DNA of 64,000 bases. Origin: Gemmatimonadota bacterium. Its GTDB lineage: Bacteria; Latescibacterota; UBA2968; GCA-2709665. Below are positions 18,391 to 29,188 of the stretch, piece after piece. The stretch's first letter is position 1, and each line of letters opens with the position of its first letter. A program made the translations under genes and the position numbers. The stretch is taken from assembly GCA_028877215.1 (NCBI GenBank), contig JAPPFJ010000031.1, positions 62,001 through 126,000 of the forward strand, given 5' to 3'. The notes beneath the pieces are model-generated. The model was not told the origin of the DNA, made no database searches, and saw only the letters and a program-made list of their open reading frames with translations.

Positions 18391-18992
18391 TTGTGTATCT
18401 GGAGTCAAATTTCGTTCTTGAACTCGCTTTTCTCCAGGCCGAGCATGACGAGTGCTCGGCACTTTTGCGTCTCGCTGAAGTTGGCAAGATTAGCCTGGTT
18501 TTGCCGGCCTTCAGCATTGGTGAGCCTTATGAAACGTGGGTACGCCGCACGAAGCGAAGACGACAGATCCACGAGGACCTCACAACGGCCATTCGAGAAC
18601 TCTCGCGTTCAAGTCCATACGAAGCGGCATCCGAACGTTTCCACGAACTCACCAGCGTATTTATCCGTAGCGGAGAAGAGGAAAAGCGCAGGCTGGACGA
18701 AACGCTGGAAGAAATTTTGCAGACCGTTGAAGTCATACCGGTAGGATTAAACGTCATGGGCGCCGCAATAAGCCTTCAAGAAAAACTCAACCTTTCGCCG
18801 CAAGATTCGATCGTGTATGCTTCGGTCCTTGACCATCTGAATGCAGAATCCCGGCAGCGCTGCTGTTTCATTACCAGGAATTCCAGGGATTTCGCCAATC
18901 CGTCAATTGAAGACGAACTGACCTCCCACAATTGCCGGCTGCTGACGAAATTCGCCGATGGCGTGGGATATGTCCGGCGTCAGTTGCCGTAA
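18387..18992 (+). CDS. PIN-domain protein
   Basis: MIVYLESNFVLELAFLQAEHDECSALLRLAEVGKISLVLPAFSIGEPYE... PIN-like acidic N-terminus; C-terminal FITRNSRDFANPSIEDEL. Confidence 0.7.
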   Translation: MIVYLESNFVLELAFLQAEHDECSALLRLAEVGKISLVLPAFSIGEPYETWVRRTKRRRQIHEDLTTAIRELSRSSPYEAASERFHELTSVFIRSGEEEKRRLDETLEEILQTVEVIPVGLNVMGAAISLQEKLNLSPQDSIVYASVLDHLNAESRQRCCFITRNSRDFANPSIEDELTSHNCRLLTKFADGVGYVRRQLP

Positions 18993-19051
18993 GTCATGCC
19001 GCACCAACGGGATGAAAGCAGGTACGGTGCCGCAGGGTGAGGCCGCGCGCT

Positions 19052-19468
19052 TCACCTGTCGTGAATCCCATCCAGCTCCGGCAGAAGCCGGACACTCTCC
19101 TGTTCATTGGGGTCGGTGCGGGCGATGACGGCGACGCAGGGTTCGGTCTCGCTGGCGTTATAGGGAAGGTGGGGGACGCCGGGCGGGATGTAGACGAAAT
19201 CTCCGCTGTCAACGCGCACGTGCTCCTCCAGGTTCTCACCGTACCACAATCCGGACCTGCCGCTGATGACATAGACGGCGCTCTCGTGGCCTTCGTGCAG
19301 GTGGGGTCTGGAGCGTTCGCCCGGTGGGATCGTCAGCAGGTGCATGCTGAGTCCCCGGGAGCCGGTATTTTCGGCCGTGACCCCCTTACGGTAGGTAAAG
19401 GCCTGCTTGCCGGTGAAGACGTCCTGCGTGCGAATCAGCTTGCATGTCCGGGCGGTTGACGACGGCAT
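19052..19468 (-). CDS. Cupin-domain protein
   Basis: LTIPPGERSRPHLHEGHESAVYVISGRSGLWYGENLEEHVRVDSGDFVYIPPGVPHLPYNAS. Confidence 0.85.
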   Translation of the reverse strand: MPSSTARTCKLIRTQDVFTGKQAFTYRKGVTAENTGSRGLSMHLLTIPPGERSRPHLHEGHESAVYVISGRSGLWYGENLEEHVRVDSGDFVYIPPGVPHLPYNASETEPCVAVIARTDPNEQESVRLLPELDGIHDR

Positions 19469-19537
19469 AATCCATCTCTCCGGGATAAAACGACATTGCT
19501 GGTTTGATTGCCCGCGGGTTGCGCGTTTTCGCGGACG

Positions 19538-20305
19538 TTACTTCTTCAGGGCCCGACAACAGAAAACCGGCCAATAGAACTCGAAATCGTCTTCGCCCAG
19601 GTGTCGTAACCCGAACCCGCTTCTGACCTCCCTCGGCGCGGCGGCGAAGTCCCGATACAATCCCTCCACAGCCTCCGCCGGCGTCCCTGACCGATCAACC
19701 CACTCCCGAAGCGTCATGTCCACCCGCGTGTCCGCCGTATGGGTCAATTCGAACCCGGTGCCGCTCAGGTCCCTGCACCACTCCTTAGGCGTAGGCGCCG
19801 ACACATGCGTTGGATCCCGTTCCACTTCCACGCGATGATGCCACGCCGCGACCTCCGGATCTTCCGACGTCGTCGTGTCGCACAGAAGAAAGACGCCCCC
19901 CGGTCTCAACACGCGGTGGACTTCTGAAAGAAACCTGCCGATATCCTGAAAATGGTGAGGCGCCGTCCTGCAGGTGACCAGGTCGATCGATGCGTCAGAA
20001 TATGAAATATCGCATGCATCGACAATCTCGAAGCGTAGGTTTGCAATGCCTCGCTCATCGGCGATTCTGCGGGCCTGATCCAGCATCCCCTGCGCGATGT
20101 CAGATGCCACGATCGTGTCACAGAACCCGGCAACCGCGAATGCCGTGAAGCCGGGACCCGTGGCAATATCCAGACCCAGGGGGTAGCGTTCGAAGGACGC
20201 CCAGGCGGTGAGGATGCGCAGACTTTCACCTGATGAATGCGCCTCGCTCACGGCATATTGGGCCGCCTGGCGATTGAACTGCTCCCCGGCTGAATTCAAT
20301 TTCAT
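19538..20305 (-). CDS. Class I SAM-dependent methyltransferase
   Basis: LGLDIATGPGFTAFAVAGFCDTIVASDIAQGMLDQARRIADERG...VLRPGGVFLLCDTT. Confidence 0.85.
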   Translation of the reverse strand: MKLNSAGEQFNRQAAQYAVSEAHSSGESLRILTAWASFERYPLGLDIATGPGFTAFAVAGFCDTIVASDIAQGMLDQARRIADERGIANLRFEIVDACDISYSDASIDLVTCRTAPHHFQDIGRFLSEVHRVLRPGGVFLLCDTTTSEDPEVAAWHHRVEVERDPTHVSAPTPKEWCRDLSGTGFELTHTADTRVDMTLREWVDRSGTPAEAVEGLYRDFAAAPREVRSGFGLRHLGEDDFEFYWPVFCCRALKK

Positions 20306-20404
20306 TCCCGCGGTCTTACCTTCTTACCCAGGTCAAACGCCGATAATCCGGCACCGTCGCCGCTGCGCCGCCGGCTTCCCGCCAAGGCAAAGCGAAACGA
20401 CGCG

Positions 20405-21175
20405 CTACCGAACGGGATCGGAGTACCACCCGGCCCAGGCCCGTTTCCATCGCCGGAACAACGCGATAACTAACGGGTTCGTCCAGACAATGATCTTCCA
20501 GACCGGCCACCTGTCGAAGCGCCGGCAGGAAGGCCGTACCCGTGGTTCTCGAATAAATCTGACTGTCCGGCCCGTTGATTTTGCCAGCCCTTTCAGCTTC
20601 CAGTAGAAGTCGACGTCCTCGCCCATCCACACGCTCTCGTCATAGCCGCCCGTCTGCTCGAAGATGCACCTGCGACAGAATTGCGCAGCCCCTTGAACCA
20701 TCCCGGTGGCGCGACCAAAGACCCGCCAGGCGCCAAGATAGAGCCGAATCGCGAGGCGTCGGGGTCGATAGTCTACGTCCACGCCGCCTCCGATGCACTT
20801 TGGATCGCCCATCGCCAGCTGTATCGTTTGCAGAAGATCGTGAGGAACGCTGACGTCCGCGTCGATAAAGACCAGCACATCCCCGGCGGCGTGACGCGCA
20901 CCCGTGTTGCGCGCGCTGGCGATGCCCTGCACCGGCTCGAAAACAACCGTCACCCCGCTGGCACGTGCAATGTCGGCGGTTCCATCCACGCTGCTGTTGT
21001 CCACGACGATCGTCTCGACGTACGCGTTCGACCCCGCGGTCAGCTGCTCCGCCGCGGCACGGATCGAGTCCAGAGTCGCGGCGAGATATGCCTCCTCATT
21101 GAAAGCAGGGATAATTACGGTGAGCCGGGGACAGGAATCCATCGCTACGTTTTCAACCAAATCCCGCGCAGGCAA
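20405..21175 (-). CDS. Glycosyltransferase family 2
   Basis: RLTVIIPAFNEEAYLAATLDSIRAAAEQL...VVDNSSVDGTADIA...VLVFIDADVSVP. Confidence 0.85.
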   Translation of the reverse strand: MPARDLVENVAMDSCPRLTVIIPAFNEEAYLAATLDSIRAAAEQLTAGSNAYVETIVVDNSSVDGTADIARASGVTVVFEPVQGIASARNTGARHAAGDVLVFIDADVSVPHDLLQTIQLAMGDPKCIGGGVDVDYRPRRLAIRLYLGAWRVFGRATGMVQGAAQFCRRCIFEQTGGYDESVWMGEDVDFYWKLKGLAKSTGRTVRFIREPRVRPSCRRFDRWPVWKIIVWTNPLVIALFRRWKRAWAGWYSDPVR

Positions 21176-21187
21176 GCCTGTATCCTC

Positions 21188-22324
21188 TCACGATGCGCCC
21201 AGGACCTCACGCAGCCGCTCGCCGACGACCTTCAGGTCCTCGTCCGTCAAGGTCGGCACCGACACGTGGAGCGTATCCGCGGAATCCCCCAGCACGATGC
21301 TCGGCCGGCCCTCCTTCAGTTCAGCCAGGACCTGTGACAATGATTTTCCAAGGGCCTTCTCGTCGAACCGGATCAGCAGCCCGCTGCCGAGCCCGCGTTT
21401 TTCGGTCACGTGTTCCACCTGGATGTGCGAAACGCCATTCAATGAGCTGAACAGTTCGTCGGCCTTGCGTCGGTGGTCGGCGAAGCGCGCGTCGTGGTCC
21501 ATTTCAAACCATTCTTTCAAGGCAGCAGTCACGGCGATAACTTCCTGGCGGTCCACCTTCAGGGGACGGCCCACGGTTCGCCGCTCCTCGGTCTCGAATC
21601 CGATGAAACCCTGCACGAAAGCCGCGTCCACCAGGTCTTTCCTTCCGCACATGATCCCGGTGGAGTTGCACGCGCCGAAATATTTCGCGCCGTATCCCAC
21701 CACGTCCGCGTCCATCCGGGGGTACCGGCACATGACATCCAGCGGGAATACCTGCGAGGCCGCATCCACGATTACCGCGACGCCGCGGTCCCTCGCGATG
21801 TCTATGGCGTCTTCCAGCGGGACAACGCCCGGCCCCCCGCCCGGGGCGACGTAGAGCAATCCTGCCGTGCGATCGGTCATCGCGGCCCGCAACTGGCTCT
21901 CCGTCGTACCGTCCCCGTCACCAACCTCCACCAGCTTTCCGCCGTAAATCGTCACGCAGCGTTCGTATTTGTACCGCTGCCCGGACTGAATCAGAAACTC
22001 GTCGCGCATCCCCGCTGTATCCGGCAGCCTTTCCATCCTGCCGCGGTCGTTTCCCGTCATGCATGCGGCCGATCCCAGCGCCAGCACGGACGCGCATCCG
22101 GGCGTGACCAGCGCCGCCTCCGCCCCCAGCATCCCGGCAATCACTTCGCCCGACCCCTTCAGCAACTCCTTCATATCCACGAAATACCGGTTCGCATCCT
22201 GCATCGCTCGGAGCACACCGGGAGAGAGACGCGAACCGCCCAGCACGGTCTGGCTACCCATACCGTTGATCACGGGGTTCACGCCCAGATCTTCGTAGAT
22301 CCGGCGTCCACTCTCGCTGTCCAT
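21188..22324 (-). CDS. SelA-like / aminotransferase class V-fold PLP enzyme
   Basis: IYEDLGVNPVINGMGSQTVLGGSRLSPGVLRAMQDANRYFVDMKELLKGSGEVIAGMLGAEAALVTPGCASVLALG...DVVGYGAKYFGACNSTGIMCGRKDLV. Confidence 0.8.
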   Translation of the reverse strand: MDSESGRRIYEDLGVNPVINGMGSQTVLGGSRLSPGVLRAMQDANRYFVDMKELLKGSGEVIAGMLGAEAALVTPGCASVLALGSAACMTGNDRGRMERLPDTAGMRDEFLIQSGQRYKYERCVTIYGGKLVEVGDGDGTTESQLRAAMTDRTAGLLYVAPGGGPGVVPLEDAIDIARDRGVAVIVDAASQVFPLDVMCRYPRMDADVVGYGAKYFGACNSTGIMCGRKDLVDAAFVQGFIGFETEERRTVGRPLKVDRQEVIAVTAALKEWFEMDHDARFADHRRKADELFSSLNGVSHIQVEHVTEKRGLGSGLLIRFDEKALGKSLSQVLAELKEGRPSIVLGDSADTLHVSVPTLTDEDLKVVGERLREVLGAS

Positions 22325-22459
22325 ACGCACCTCATTTAAGGGAAATGGTCCGGGCGGCAACTGACATTCCTGCGGCTCAAAACGCCGCTGACGACGCCGA
22401 CAAGATAGCCCCCATGAACATACCGATCAACGCCTTTTTGTACTTATGCGAAAAGAACA

Positions 22460-22480
22460 GGGCGACCACAAGGGTCGCCC
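22460..22480. repeat. GGGCGACC-n-GGTCGCCC palindromic repeat copy
   Basis: gggcgaccacaagggtcgccc in an intergenic region. Confidence 0.7.
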
Positions 22481-22615
22481 ATGCAAAAGACATAAATCGT
22501 CGGGATGGTTGTGCAAAGCCGGACTGCCGATTCAGTAGATTCAACAGTCAGTCTCAGTAAAACCCGTCTAACGTGTACTTTTCCCCGGTCACGAATCGAC
22601 CGGTTCACGTCGAGG

Positions 22616-24694
22616 TCATTCAATCGCCTTGCCGAAATCCGGAACACCGGATTCAAAAAGATACGCGACTTTCGCGAACACGGCTCGATTACCCGGCCTG
22701 CCATCCACGAATACGAAGTAAAAGTGGCTTTCAGGAGTGAATTCGTAATCGAAGATGACATTGAAATTAAGAGAATTTTCATCCCGTAACCGTTCCTCAA
22801 TGCGTTCAATGTAGATGCGCCAGCCGACCCTTCGAGTCAGTTGGTAGTTTCCGCGCAGCCGGAATACAATCGTATTGCGAATCGCATCCCATGAAAGATA
22901 GCCGAGATCGACGTCCACAGTCGTTTTTTCCAATAGGTTGAGACCCGCGGAGAAACTCGAATATCGGCTGATTTCCCCTCGACGAAGCCCGATTCGACCG
23001 AATGTGCTCAGTTGCCACCGCTGTGCCGTATAATTCATCTCTGAGCCAAGGAACCTGGTGTCGAAGAGTTCACTGACTTCGCGAAGGGCGCCGAATCCAC
23101 CGAACGTCGCGAAGTCGATCCTGCCGATTTCGACATTGAACCTGATCTCGTGACGCCGTTCCCTCAACAGCTGCTGTGCATTGGTTTGGTACATGTGGTA
23201 CATTTCAGCCGTCAATGACCGCACGAGAGTGGTCTCCGGCAACCCGTAACTGTATCGCGCCCGCACACGTTTGCGATGGAATGCGTCATCTTCAAGTCCG
23301 ATCTCGTTGGGACGAAAGCCGTCCTGGATTTCTTCAACCCCGATTTGGGCCATCCAACCTTCATGGACCCACGTCAGCGCCTGGTGGTACGCGCTATGTG
23401 TTTGACCACCAACGGAATTCACGGCAAATTGGGACGTTGCAGTCAAGTCTCGACCAAATCCAAATCGACCATTGAAAGACAGAAGCAACACATCTCTGTC
23501 TTCCTGGTGTTTCCGGACTCCCATGAACCCGACGACCGTGCGTTCGCCAATGTCGTAGTTGACACGACCGGCCAGGAGATTCGCCTGCTTTTTGCGATCC
23601 CCCTCGTATCGGTCTATCATCTTTCCGTAAGTGTTGATCACGGCGAAATTCGCTGCGCGCAATCTGCCGGCTACTTTCGTCCCGATATCGATTTCCTGAA
23701 CGCGGCGGGTATAATACAGGTTCAGGGGCAACTTGAACAGTTCGGCGCCCTCCCGGAAAAATGGCCTTCGTTCCGGCAGCGACAGCTCTCTGTCACTAAC
23801 GATATTGATTCGGGTCGGGTCACTTTCCAACTGAGAAAAGTCGGGGTTGAACGTCACATTCGAGGTAAGGTGCGTCGAGATCGGTACAATAAAGTCCAGG
23901 CCACCGTTGAAATCATCCTGACCGTCATCTATCGCACGATAAGTGGCGTAGGGAAGAACGCCGATTTTCGGTTCGATGCCGATCTTTCCAAGATTCAATC
24001 CGGTCAGATCGCCGAACTCGGACACACGACCGAAAAATGCGGAAGGCGCCCAGGAATAGGATTGACCGCTTATCGGATGCGTCCTCCAGAAGTTGATTCC
24101 CCACGTCGCATTGTGCGGATCAAACCGGAGCACTCGAAACGGGATCGAAAATTCTGCGGTCCAACCATAGCGATATTTTTTTACTTTTGATTCCCATACG
24201 GCATCCCAGCTCATATCAAACACACTCTCATTGCCTATCCGTTCGTCCATCTGCGTGCCAAGCGTGTTTGTCGCGAAAACGTAACAGTTGCGACGGTCTC
24301 GATAGGTGTCCAGCATCACTTCTACGCATTCATTATGCCAGATACGGGAATCACGTCGGGTCATTGTCTCCCGCAGATTCGCCATATCCGGTTCTTCACA
24401 GTATATGCCGATATAGAGCGCCTCTTCGTCGTACAATATCCTGACTTCCGTCTTCAGACGCGACGGGTGAATACTTCCCTCCTTTATACGGAAGAAGCCG
24501 GTCGCGACTTGCGCTTTTTCCCATACGGCATCGGAAAGCTCGCCATCTATAACCGGTGCGGTTTTCACCCTGACGGCTTGAGCGACCCGGGTCCGGTGCT
24601 GATCTTCGGCGCCCAATGACACCGGCATCAGCAATGTCGCAACGAGGATCCAGGTACCTACAAATGGATTCAGCCTGCGAACAGATATAATCAT
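22616..24694 (-). CDS. CBM9-like N-terminus plus DUF5916-type outer-membrane barrel protein
   Basis: Signal peptide; VKTAPVIDGELSDAVWEKAQVATGF...VRILYDEEALYIGIYCEEPD...; long beta-barrel-like C-terminus ending VAYLFESGVPDFGKAIE. Confidence 0.75.
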   Translation of the reverse strand: MIISVRRLNPFVGTWILVATLLMPVSLGAEDQHRTRVAQAVRVKTAPVIDGELSDAVWEKAQVATGFFRIKEGSIHPSRLKTEVRILYDEEALYIGIYCEEPDMANLRETMTRRDSRIWHNECVEVMLDTYRDRRNCYVFATNTLGTQMDERIGNESVFDMSWDAVWESKVKKYRYGWTAEFSIPFRVLRFDPHNATWGINFWRTHPISGQSYSWAPSAFFGRVSEFGDLTGLNLGKIGIEPKIGVLPYATYRAIDDGQDDFNGGLDFIVPISTHLTSNVTFNPDFSQLESDPTRINIVSDRELSLPERRPFFREGAELFKLPLNLYYTRRVQEIDIGTKVAGRLRAANFAVINTYGKMIDRYEGDRKKQANLLAGRVNYDIGERTVVGFMGVRKHQEDRDVLLLSFNGRFGFGRDLTATSQFAVNSVGGQTHSAYHQALTWVHEGWMAQIGVEEIQDGFRPNEIGLEDDAFHRKRVRARYSYGLPETTLVRSLTAEMYHMYQTNAQQLLRERRHEIRFNVEIGRIDFATFGGFGALREVSELFDTRFLGSEMNYTAQRWQLSTFGRIGLRRGEISRYSSFSAGLNLLEKTTVDVDLGYLSWDAIRNTIVFRLRGNYQLTRRVGWRIYIERIEERLRDENSLNFNVIFDYEFTPESHFYFVFVDGRPGNRAVFAKVAYLFESGVPDFGKAIE

Positions 24695-25127
24695 TTCCGC
24701 CTTTCATTCGACACATTGACGGCGATTCGATGACAAAACACGGTCCGGATGTTTCTAAACCTCGTTAAAACATCTATTTATCCTATTGAAATACACGGTC
24801 GTTCCGCCCGCGTCCAGTGTGCTGACGAACCGCGAACTCTTTTAACCAATTCCCCTGTGATCTTGCGGATATTTCCAGGTTATTGTCGCACAAAGCGTGG
24901 AATCAAGGCTAATGGCTGCCTCTTCACTCCGGGAGAAGAGACCGGGAGGAGAGGTCCCCGGACAGAAAAATCGCTGATTTCAATACAATACAAAAACGAA
25001 TTATTAAAATAGGATATATTCCTAATTGGAATATATCATTGTTGCCCGATTGAACACGACGCACCAGGTACTGGCGTCCGCCGACTTCAGCACATCTCGT
25101 TAGTCCGGTACCTGGGTTCCTGTCCCC

Positions 25128-25190
25128 ATTTACACTCTTCAGGATGCACCGTGGAAGGCCATTCAAAACGAAAAAAAAACAGGAGGCCAC
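25128..25190. repeat. Dispersed repeat copy (degenerate) downstream of the ABC pair
   Basis: atttacactcttcaggatgcacc identical over 23 nt to 28886..28908, followed by similar sequence ending aacagg. Confidence 0.7.
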
Positions 25191-25243
25191 GAGGGCCACC
25201 CAAACGATTCGTCGGGAAACCGATCAATGTAGATGAGAAGTCT

Positions 25244-27073
25244 TCATCCGTTTTCTGTCGTGCTCAGTTCTCCGTGCCACAGCCCTCGCATCTCGTTGCA
25301 GCTATTGAGCAGCACGTCCAATGTTCCCTCGGCGTCAACCCGTCCATCCTTGAGGACGATAATATTGTCCGCGCGCCTCAATGCGGCTCGGCGATGGGAT
25401 ACAACGAGATACGTGCTGACGACACGTCCGGGAGGAGTCATTTCCGGATGTTCAAATACACGTCGCCATAACGTCTGCTCCGTCTCCACGTCGAGGGCGC
25501 TGGAAAGATCGTCGAATACAACCAGTTCAGGTTCACGGACCAGCGCCCGCGCTGCCGCCGTTCTCAGTACCTGGCCGCCGGAAAGTTTCGCGCCCCTGGG
25601 ACCGATCCTTGTTTCCAGTCCGTCGGCAAGCGTCTCCAGATCGTCTTCCATTGCCGCTTTCCGTATCGCCGCAAGCAGGTCGACGCGCTCTGGTGGCAGG
25701 CCCATGAGGATATTGTCCTGAAGCGTGTCGCTGAAGAGCCTCGGGACCTGCGGCGTATGGGCGCAACGCGGCGGGACGAGGAACGATGCCGGATCCGAAA
25801 CCTGTTCGCCATTCCAGTATATGTCTCCGGTATCCCTGGGAAGGAGACCCAACAGAGACTCCAGAAGCGTCGTCTTTCCGGACCCGATTCGTCCTGTGAT
25901 CACCGTTACGGTCCCGGCTTTCAGTCGCAGGTCTATCCCGTCAATTCCCCGACCCGTTTCCGAATGAATGAAGCTCAAGCCTCCGACCTCCAGTGTTTGC
26001 AAACGGTCGGTGCTCTCTTTTTCGATGAATGGCACGGCCGGGAAGTCACCCCGCAGGTAAACCGGACCGGGACGGACAAGCGATTCCTGTGAAATCCCGG
26101 GCAAGAGTTCAAGAAGTCGCTTTATAGAGACTTCAGCCTGCTTGAGCGCGGCCAGCAAGGCTCCCAGGCGGTCTGCAAATGCTAATACCGTGATCTCACC
26201 CAGCGCGATATAACTGACAAACAGCGCGAAGTCACCAACGGTAAAGTCCCCCGATCGCATCAGTTCAGCGGCAAATATCAGGATTACGCCGGTCGCCAGA
26301 TTGATTGTCGTCGAATTCAACGATGCCAGCAGCCGGTTGAACAGGCGTTCCCGGATAACCGCTCTGCGCCTTGCTTCGTTGAGCCGTTCTACGTGCAGGA
26401 CTGTGTCCGCCTCGCTGTTTGAAGCCTTGACCGCCAGTACCGCCCCGAAGAGGTCGCCAAGAAAACCGCTGACACGGCCCGTCGTCCTCCGGCTCTCGTG
26501 TCGAAAGGACTGAATGCGCCTGCCCATTCCGTTCGCAAGGAGTACGATGGCGATCATCGGCATGAATGCCAGAAACGTGATATAGGGATTGACACTCAAC
26601 AGTACGGCAAATGCAAAGACTGCAGCCGCAGCGTGTCCGATCAGGGCCAGGAAAATCATTACCGGCGCAATCGCTCCGTCGATATCGTCGTCCAGACGAT
26701 TGACGATTTCTCCCGGACCATGTACAGCACGGCCATCCGAGGCCTGCAGGAGACGATTGAACAGATTCCCGCGAATGAGTGTTTTGAGTTTGCCTTCGAA
26801 ATACGCGTAGTTCGCGGCGTATCCCTGCTCGAAAATCTGTACGGTCAATCGAGTCGCAAGAAAGAAAATAACCAGGACCGAGATGCCGAAGCGGACATCA
26901 CCTTCCCCTGCTAACGCGTCGAAGAATGCACGGAGGATCAGCCCAACGATAAGTGGGAAACCGTAATACCCCAGGGAAAGGAGGACACCGAGAAAAAACA
27001 GCCAGGGGCTGAACCTAATCAGCCTCCGGAAATAGCGTAATCTTCCTTCGTTACTTTCGACATTGCAGTTCAT
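25244..27073 (-). CDS. ABC exporter half (TMD-NBD)
   Basis: Six-TM region plus Walker [25 protein letters not shown]. Confidence 0.85.
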   Translation of the reverse strand: MNCNVESNEGRLRYFRRLIRFSPWLFFLGVLLSLGYYGFPLIVGLILRAFFDALAGEGDVRFGISVLVIFFLATRLTVQIFEQGYAANYAYFEGKLKTLIRGNLFNRLLQASDGRAVHGPGEIVNRLDDDIDGAIAPVMIFLALIGHAAAAVFAFAVLLSVNPYITFLAFMPMIAIVLLANGMGRRIQSFRHESRRTTGRVSGFLGDLFGAVLAVKASNSEADTVLHVERLNEARRRAVIRERLFNRLLASLNSTTINLATGVILIFAAELMRSGDFTVGDFALFVSYIALGEITVLAFADRLGALLAALKQAEVSIKRLLELLPGISQESLVRPGPVYLRGDFPAVPFIEKESTDRLQTLEVGGLSFIHSETGRGIDGIDLRLKAGTVTVITGRIGSGKTTLLESLLGLLPRDTGDIYWNGEQVSDPASFLVPPRCAHTPQVPRLFSDTLQDNILMGLPPERVDLLAAIRKAAMEDDLETLADGLETRIGPRGAKLSGGQVLRTAAARALVREPELVVFDDLSSALDVETEQTLWRRVFEHPEMTPPGRVVSTYLVVSHRRAALRRADNIIVLKDGRVDAEGTLDVLLNSCNEMRGLWHGELSTTENG

Positions 27074-28818
27074 CGCAGAACCCCTTCCAACCCCGTACGC
27101 AACAGACCGGAGAAGATGGAATCGGGATTCTTCACCAGATTCGCATAAGACCCATGTTCTCTCAACCGTCCTTCTTCGAGAATCATGATTTCGTCGGCAC
27201 GATATACCGTCGAAAGACGATGTGCGATAACAATCGCGGTCCGATCACGGAGGAGGGCGTCCATCGCGTGTTGCATGCGTCGTTCGGTAGCCGCATCCAG
27301 ACGCGACGAGGCTTCGTCCAGAATCAGTAAACCGGGGTTCCTCAGAAAAACCCTCGCAAACGCCACCAGCTGCGCCTCGCCTGCGGAAAGTCCGCCCCCG
27401 CCCGGCAGCATCTGCGAATCGAGACCCAGGGGAAGCGATGCGTACCAGGCGCCAAGTCCCACAACGTGGAGCGCGTCTATAACGCGATTATCCCCAATGG
27501 ATCCATCAAAAAGCGTCAGGTTATCCCGGACCGACGCCTGAAACAGCTGTACGTCCTGCGTGACCAATCCAACGTGTGCGCGTAGGTCGGACAACCGCGG
27601 TTCGCGAATGTCCGTACCACTCAGGCGGATCGAACCGCCGCAGGCATCGCAGAGCCGGAACAGCAGACGGGAAAGCGTGGTCTTTCCGCTCCCTGTGCGT
27701 CCCAGCAGACCAAGCACTTTGCCAGGTTCCAGTCGAAACGTGAGATCTTGCAGTACCGGTTTTTCTGGCTGGTAGGAAAAGCAGAGGTTCCGACACTCGA
27801 CTGTAAGCGGTCCCGTCGGAAGAATCGTTCCAGGGCCATCAGGAATCTCAGGTCTGATCGACGTGAGTTCTTCAACGCGCTGGATTCCGACCCGTATGCT
27901 CTGAAACGCTTCTACCTGTCTTTGAATCCTGTTCAGCGGTGTGTGCAGCATCTGGAAATAGTGGATCAGGAGATAGACGGTCCCGATCGTTATGACGTCC
28001 GCCCGGTACAGGTATGCGCCATATGCCATTGCCGACGCAAAACCAGCTGCAAAGACGATGTTCGAGATTGACCACCCGACGTCAGTGATGACATCGGCTT
28101 TGAACGCGGTTGCGAATGCCCGCCTTACAGCCTCATGGAAACGTCGCATCGTGTATGTGGTTGCGCCGTTGGCCCGGATGTCTCTGAGGCCGGAAAGACG
28201 TTCCTCGAGAAAACCGGACAGTTCCGCACTGGCCTGCCGCTCGGCGTGCCAGAAAGGCACTGAGATCATTTGTGCGCGAATGTGGACCGTCAGATAGACC
28301 GCCACAAAGGCTGCGAGAATTGCACCAAGCCGCCAGTCTTCGAACATGAGGACGGTCAATACGCCAAGTGACAGCATGAGGCCGCCAACCAGTTCAATCA
28401 CGAAATCCGAGAAGAAGGCGGCGAGCCGACCCACGTCGCCATCAACGCGTTCAATCAGTTCACCAGGCGTACGGCTGTGGTGAAACGACATATCCAGGCT
28501 CAGGATATGACCCGTCAGATTGGACCGAAGACGGTTTGTCGCGCGCCAGCTTACGTCGCTGCAGACGTAGCTCGCGAAGGCAGACACGGCCTGGTGAACC
28601 AGCCCCACGCCGATGAACAGCAGGCCCGCACGGGTAAGTTGCCGCAGCGATCCTCCTTCTGTTGCCGTATCGATGAAAAAACGCATAATCAACGGGTTGA
28701 CCAGCTGCAGACCGATACCGCCGAACAACAACAGCGCCATCGCCAGAACCCGCGGCCACTGTGGCTTGAGGTAGCAGATCAACAATGCGAAATATCGGTT
28801 TCGTCGTCTTTTCATCAT
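27070..28818 (-). CDS. ABC exporter half (TMD-NBD), partner of the preceding gene
   Basis: Walker [10 protein letters not shown]; signature [19 protein letters not shown]-type overlap with 25244..27073. Confidence 0.85.
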   Translation of the reverse strand: MMKRRRNRYFALLICYLKPQWPRVLAMALLLFGGIGLQLVNPLIMRFFIDTATEGGSLRQLTRAGLLFIGVGLVHQAVSAFASYVCSDVSWRATNRLRSNLTGHILSLDMSFHHSRTPGELIERVDGDVGRLAAFFSDFVIELVGGLMLSLGVLTVLMFEDWRLGAILAAFVAVYLTVHIRAQMISVPFWHAERQASAELSGFLEERLSGLRDIRANGATTYTMRRFHEAVRRAFATAFKADVITDVGWSISNIVFAAGFASAMAYGAYLYRADVITIGTVYLLIHYFQMLHTPLNRIQRQVEAFQSIRVGIQRVEELTSIRPEIPDGPGTILPTGPLTVECRNLCFSYQPEKPVLQDLTFRLEPGKVLGLLGRTGSGKTTLSRLLFRLCDACGGSIRLSGTDIREPRLSDLRAHVGLVTQDVQLFQASVRDNLTLFDGSIGDNRVIDALHVVGLGAWYASLPLGLDSQMLPGGGGLSAGEAQLVAFARVFLRNPGLLILDEASSRLDAATERRMQHAMDALLRDRTAIVIAHRLSTVYRADEIMILEEGRLREHGSYANLVKNPDSIFSGLLRTGLEGVLR

Positions 28819-28885
28819 TTATCTTTGCATTCCATCGTCGAATCATGCTGTTCAGTATTGCGAAGGAATTCAACCGATCCTTCGG

Positions 28886-28976
28886 ATTTACACTCTTCAG
28901 GATGCACCCTGAAGTGCCATTTCACAACGCACAATAAAACAGGGCGACCACTAGGGTCGCCCCTACACCTGAAAGG
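28886..28976. repeat. Dispersed repeat (full copy) including GGGCGACC palindrome
   Basis: atttacactcttcaggatgcacc...aaaacagggcgaccactagggtcgcccctacacctgaaag. Confidence 0.7.
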
Positions 28977-29188
28977 TAACGCGTCCTGTACATCGGAGCA
29001 TCGTCATCTCTCGCCGACAGGTTTCCATCTCCGGCCGGTCGCGCCGGCGTATTTCGACCTCGTACACGGAACGTGGGCGAACTTCCGGAGGAGAAGACGT
29101 CAATCCGATAAGGCATGAAAAACGGGGATCCCTTCCCGATGCGCTCGGCGGAATCCCCTGGCTTTTCCCGTCTTCGATTTCCGGATCG

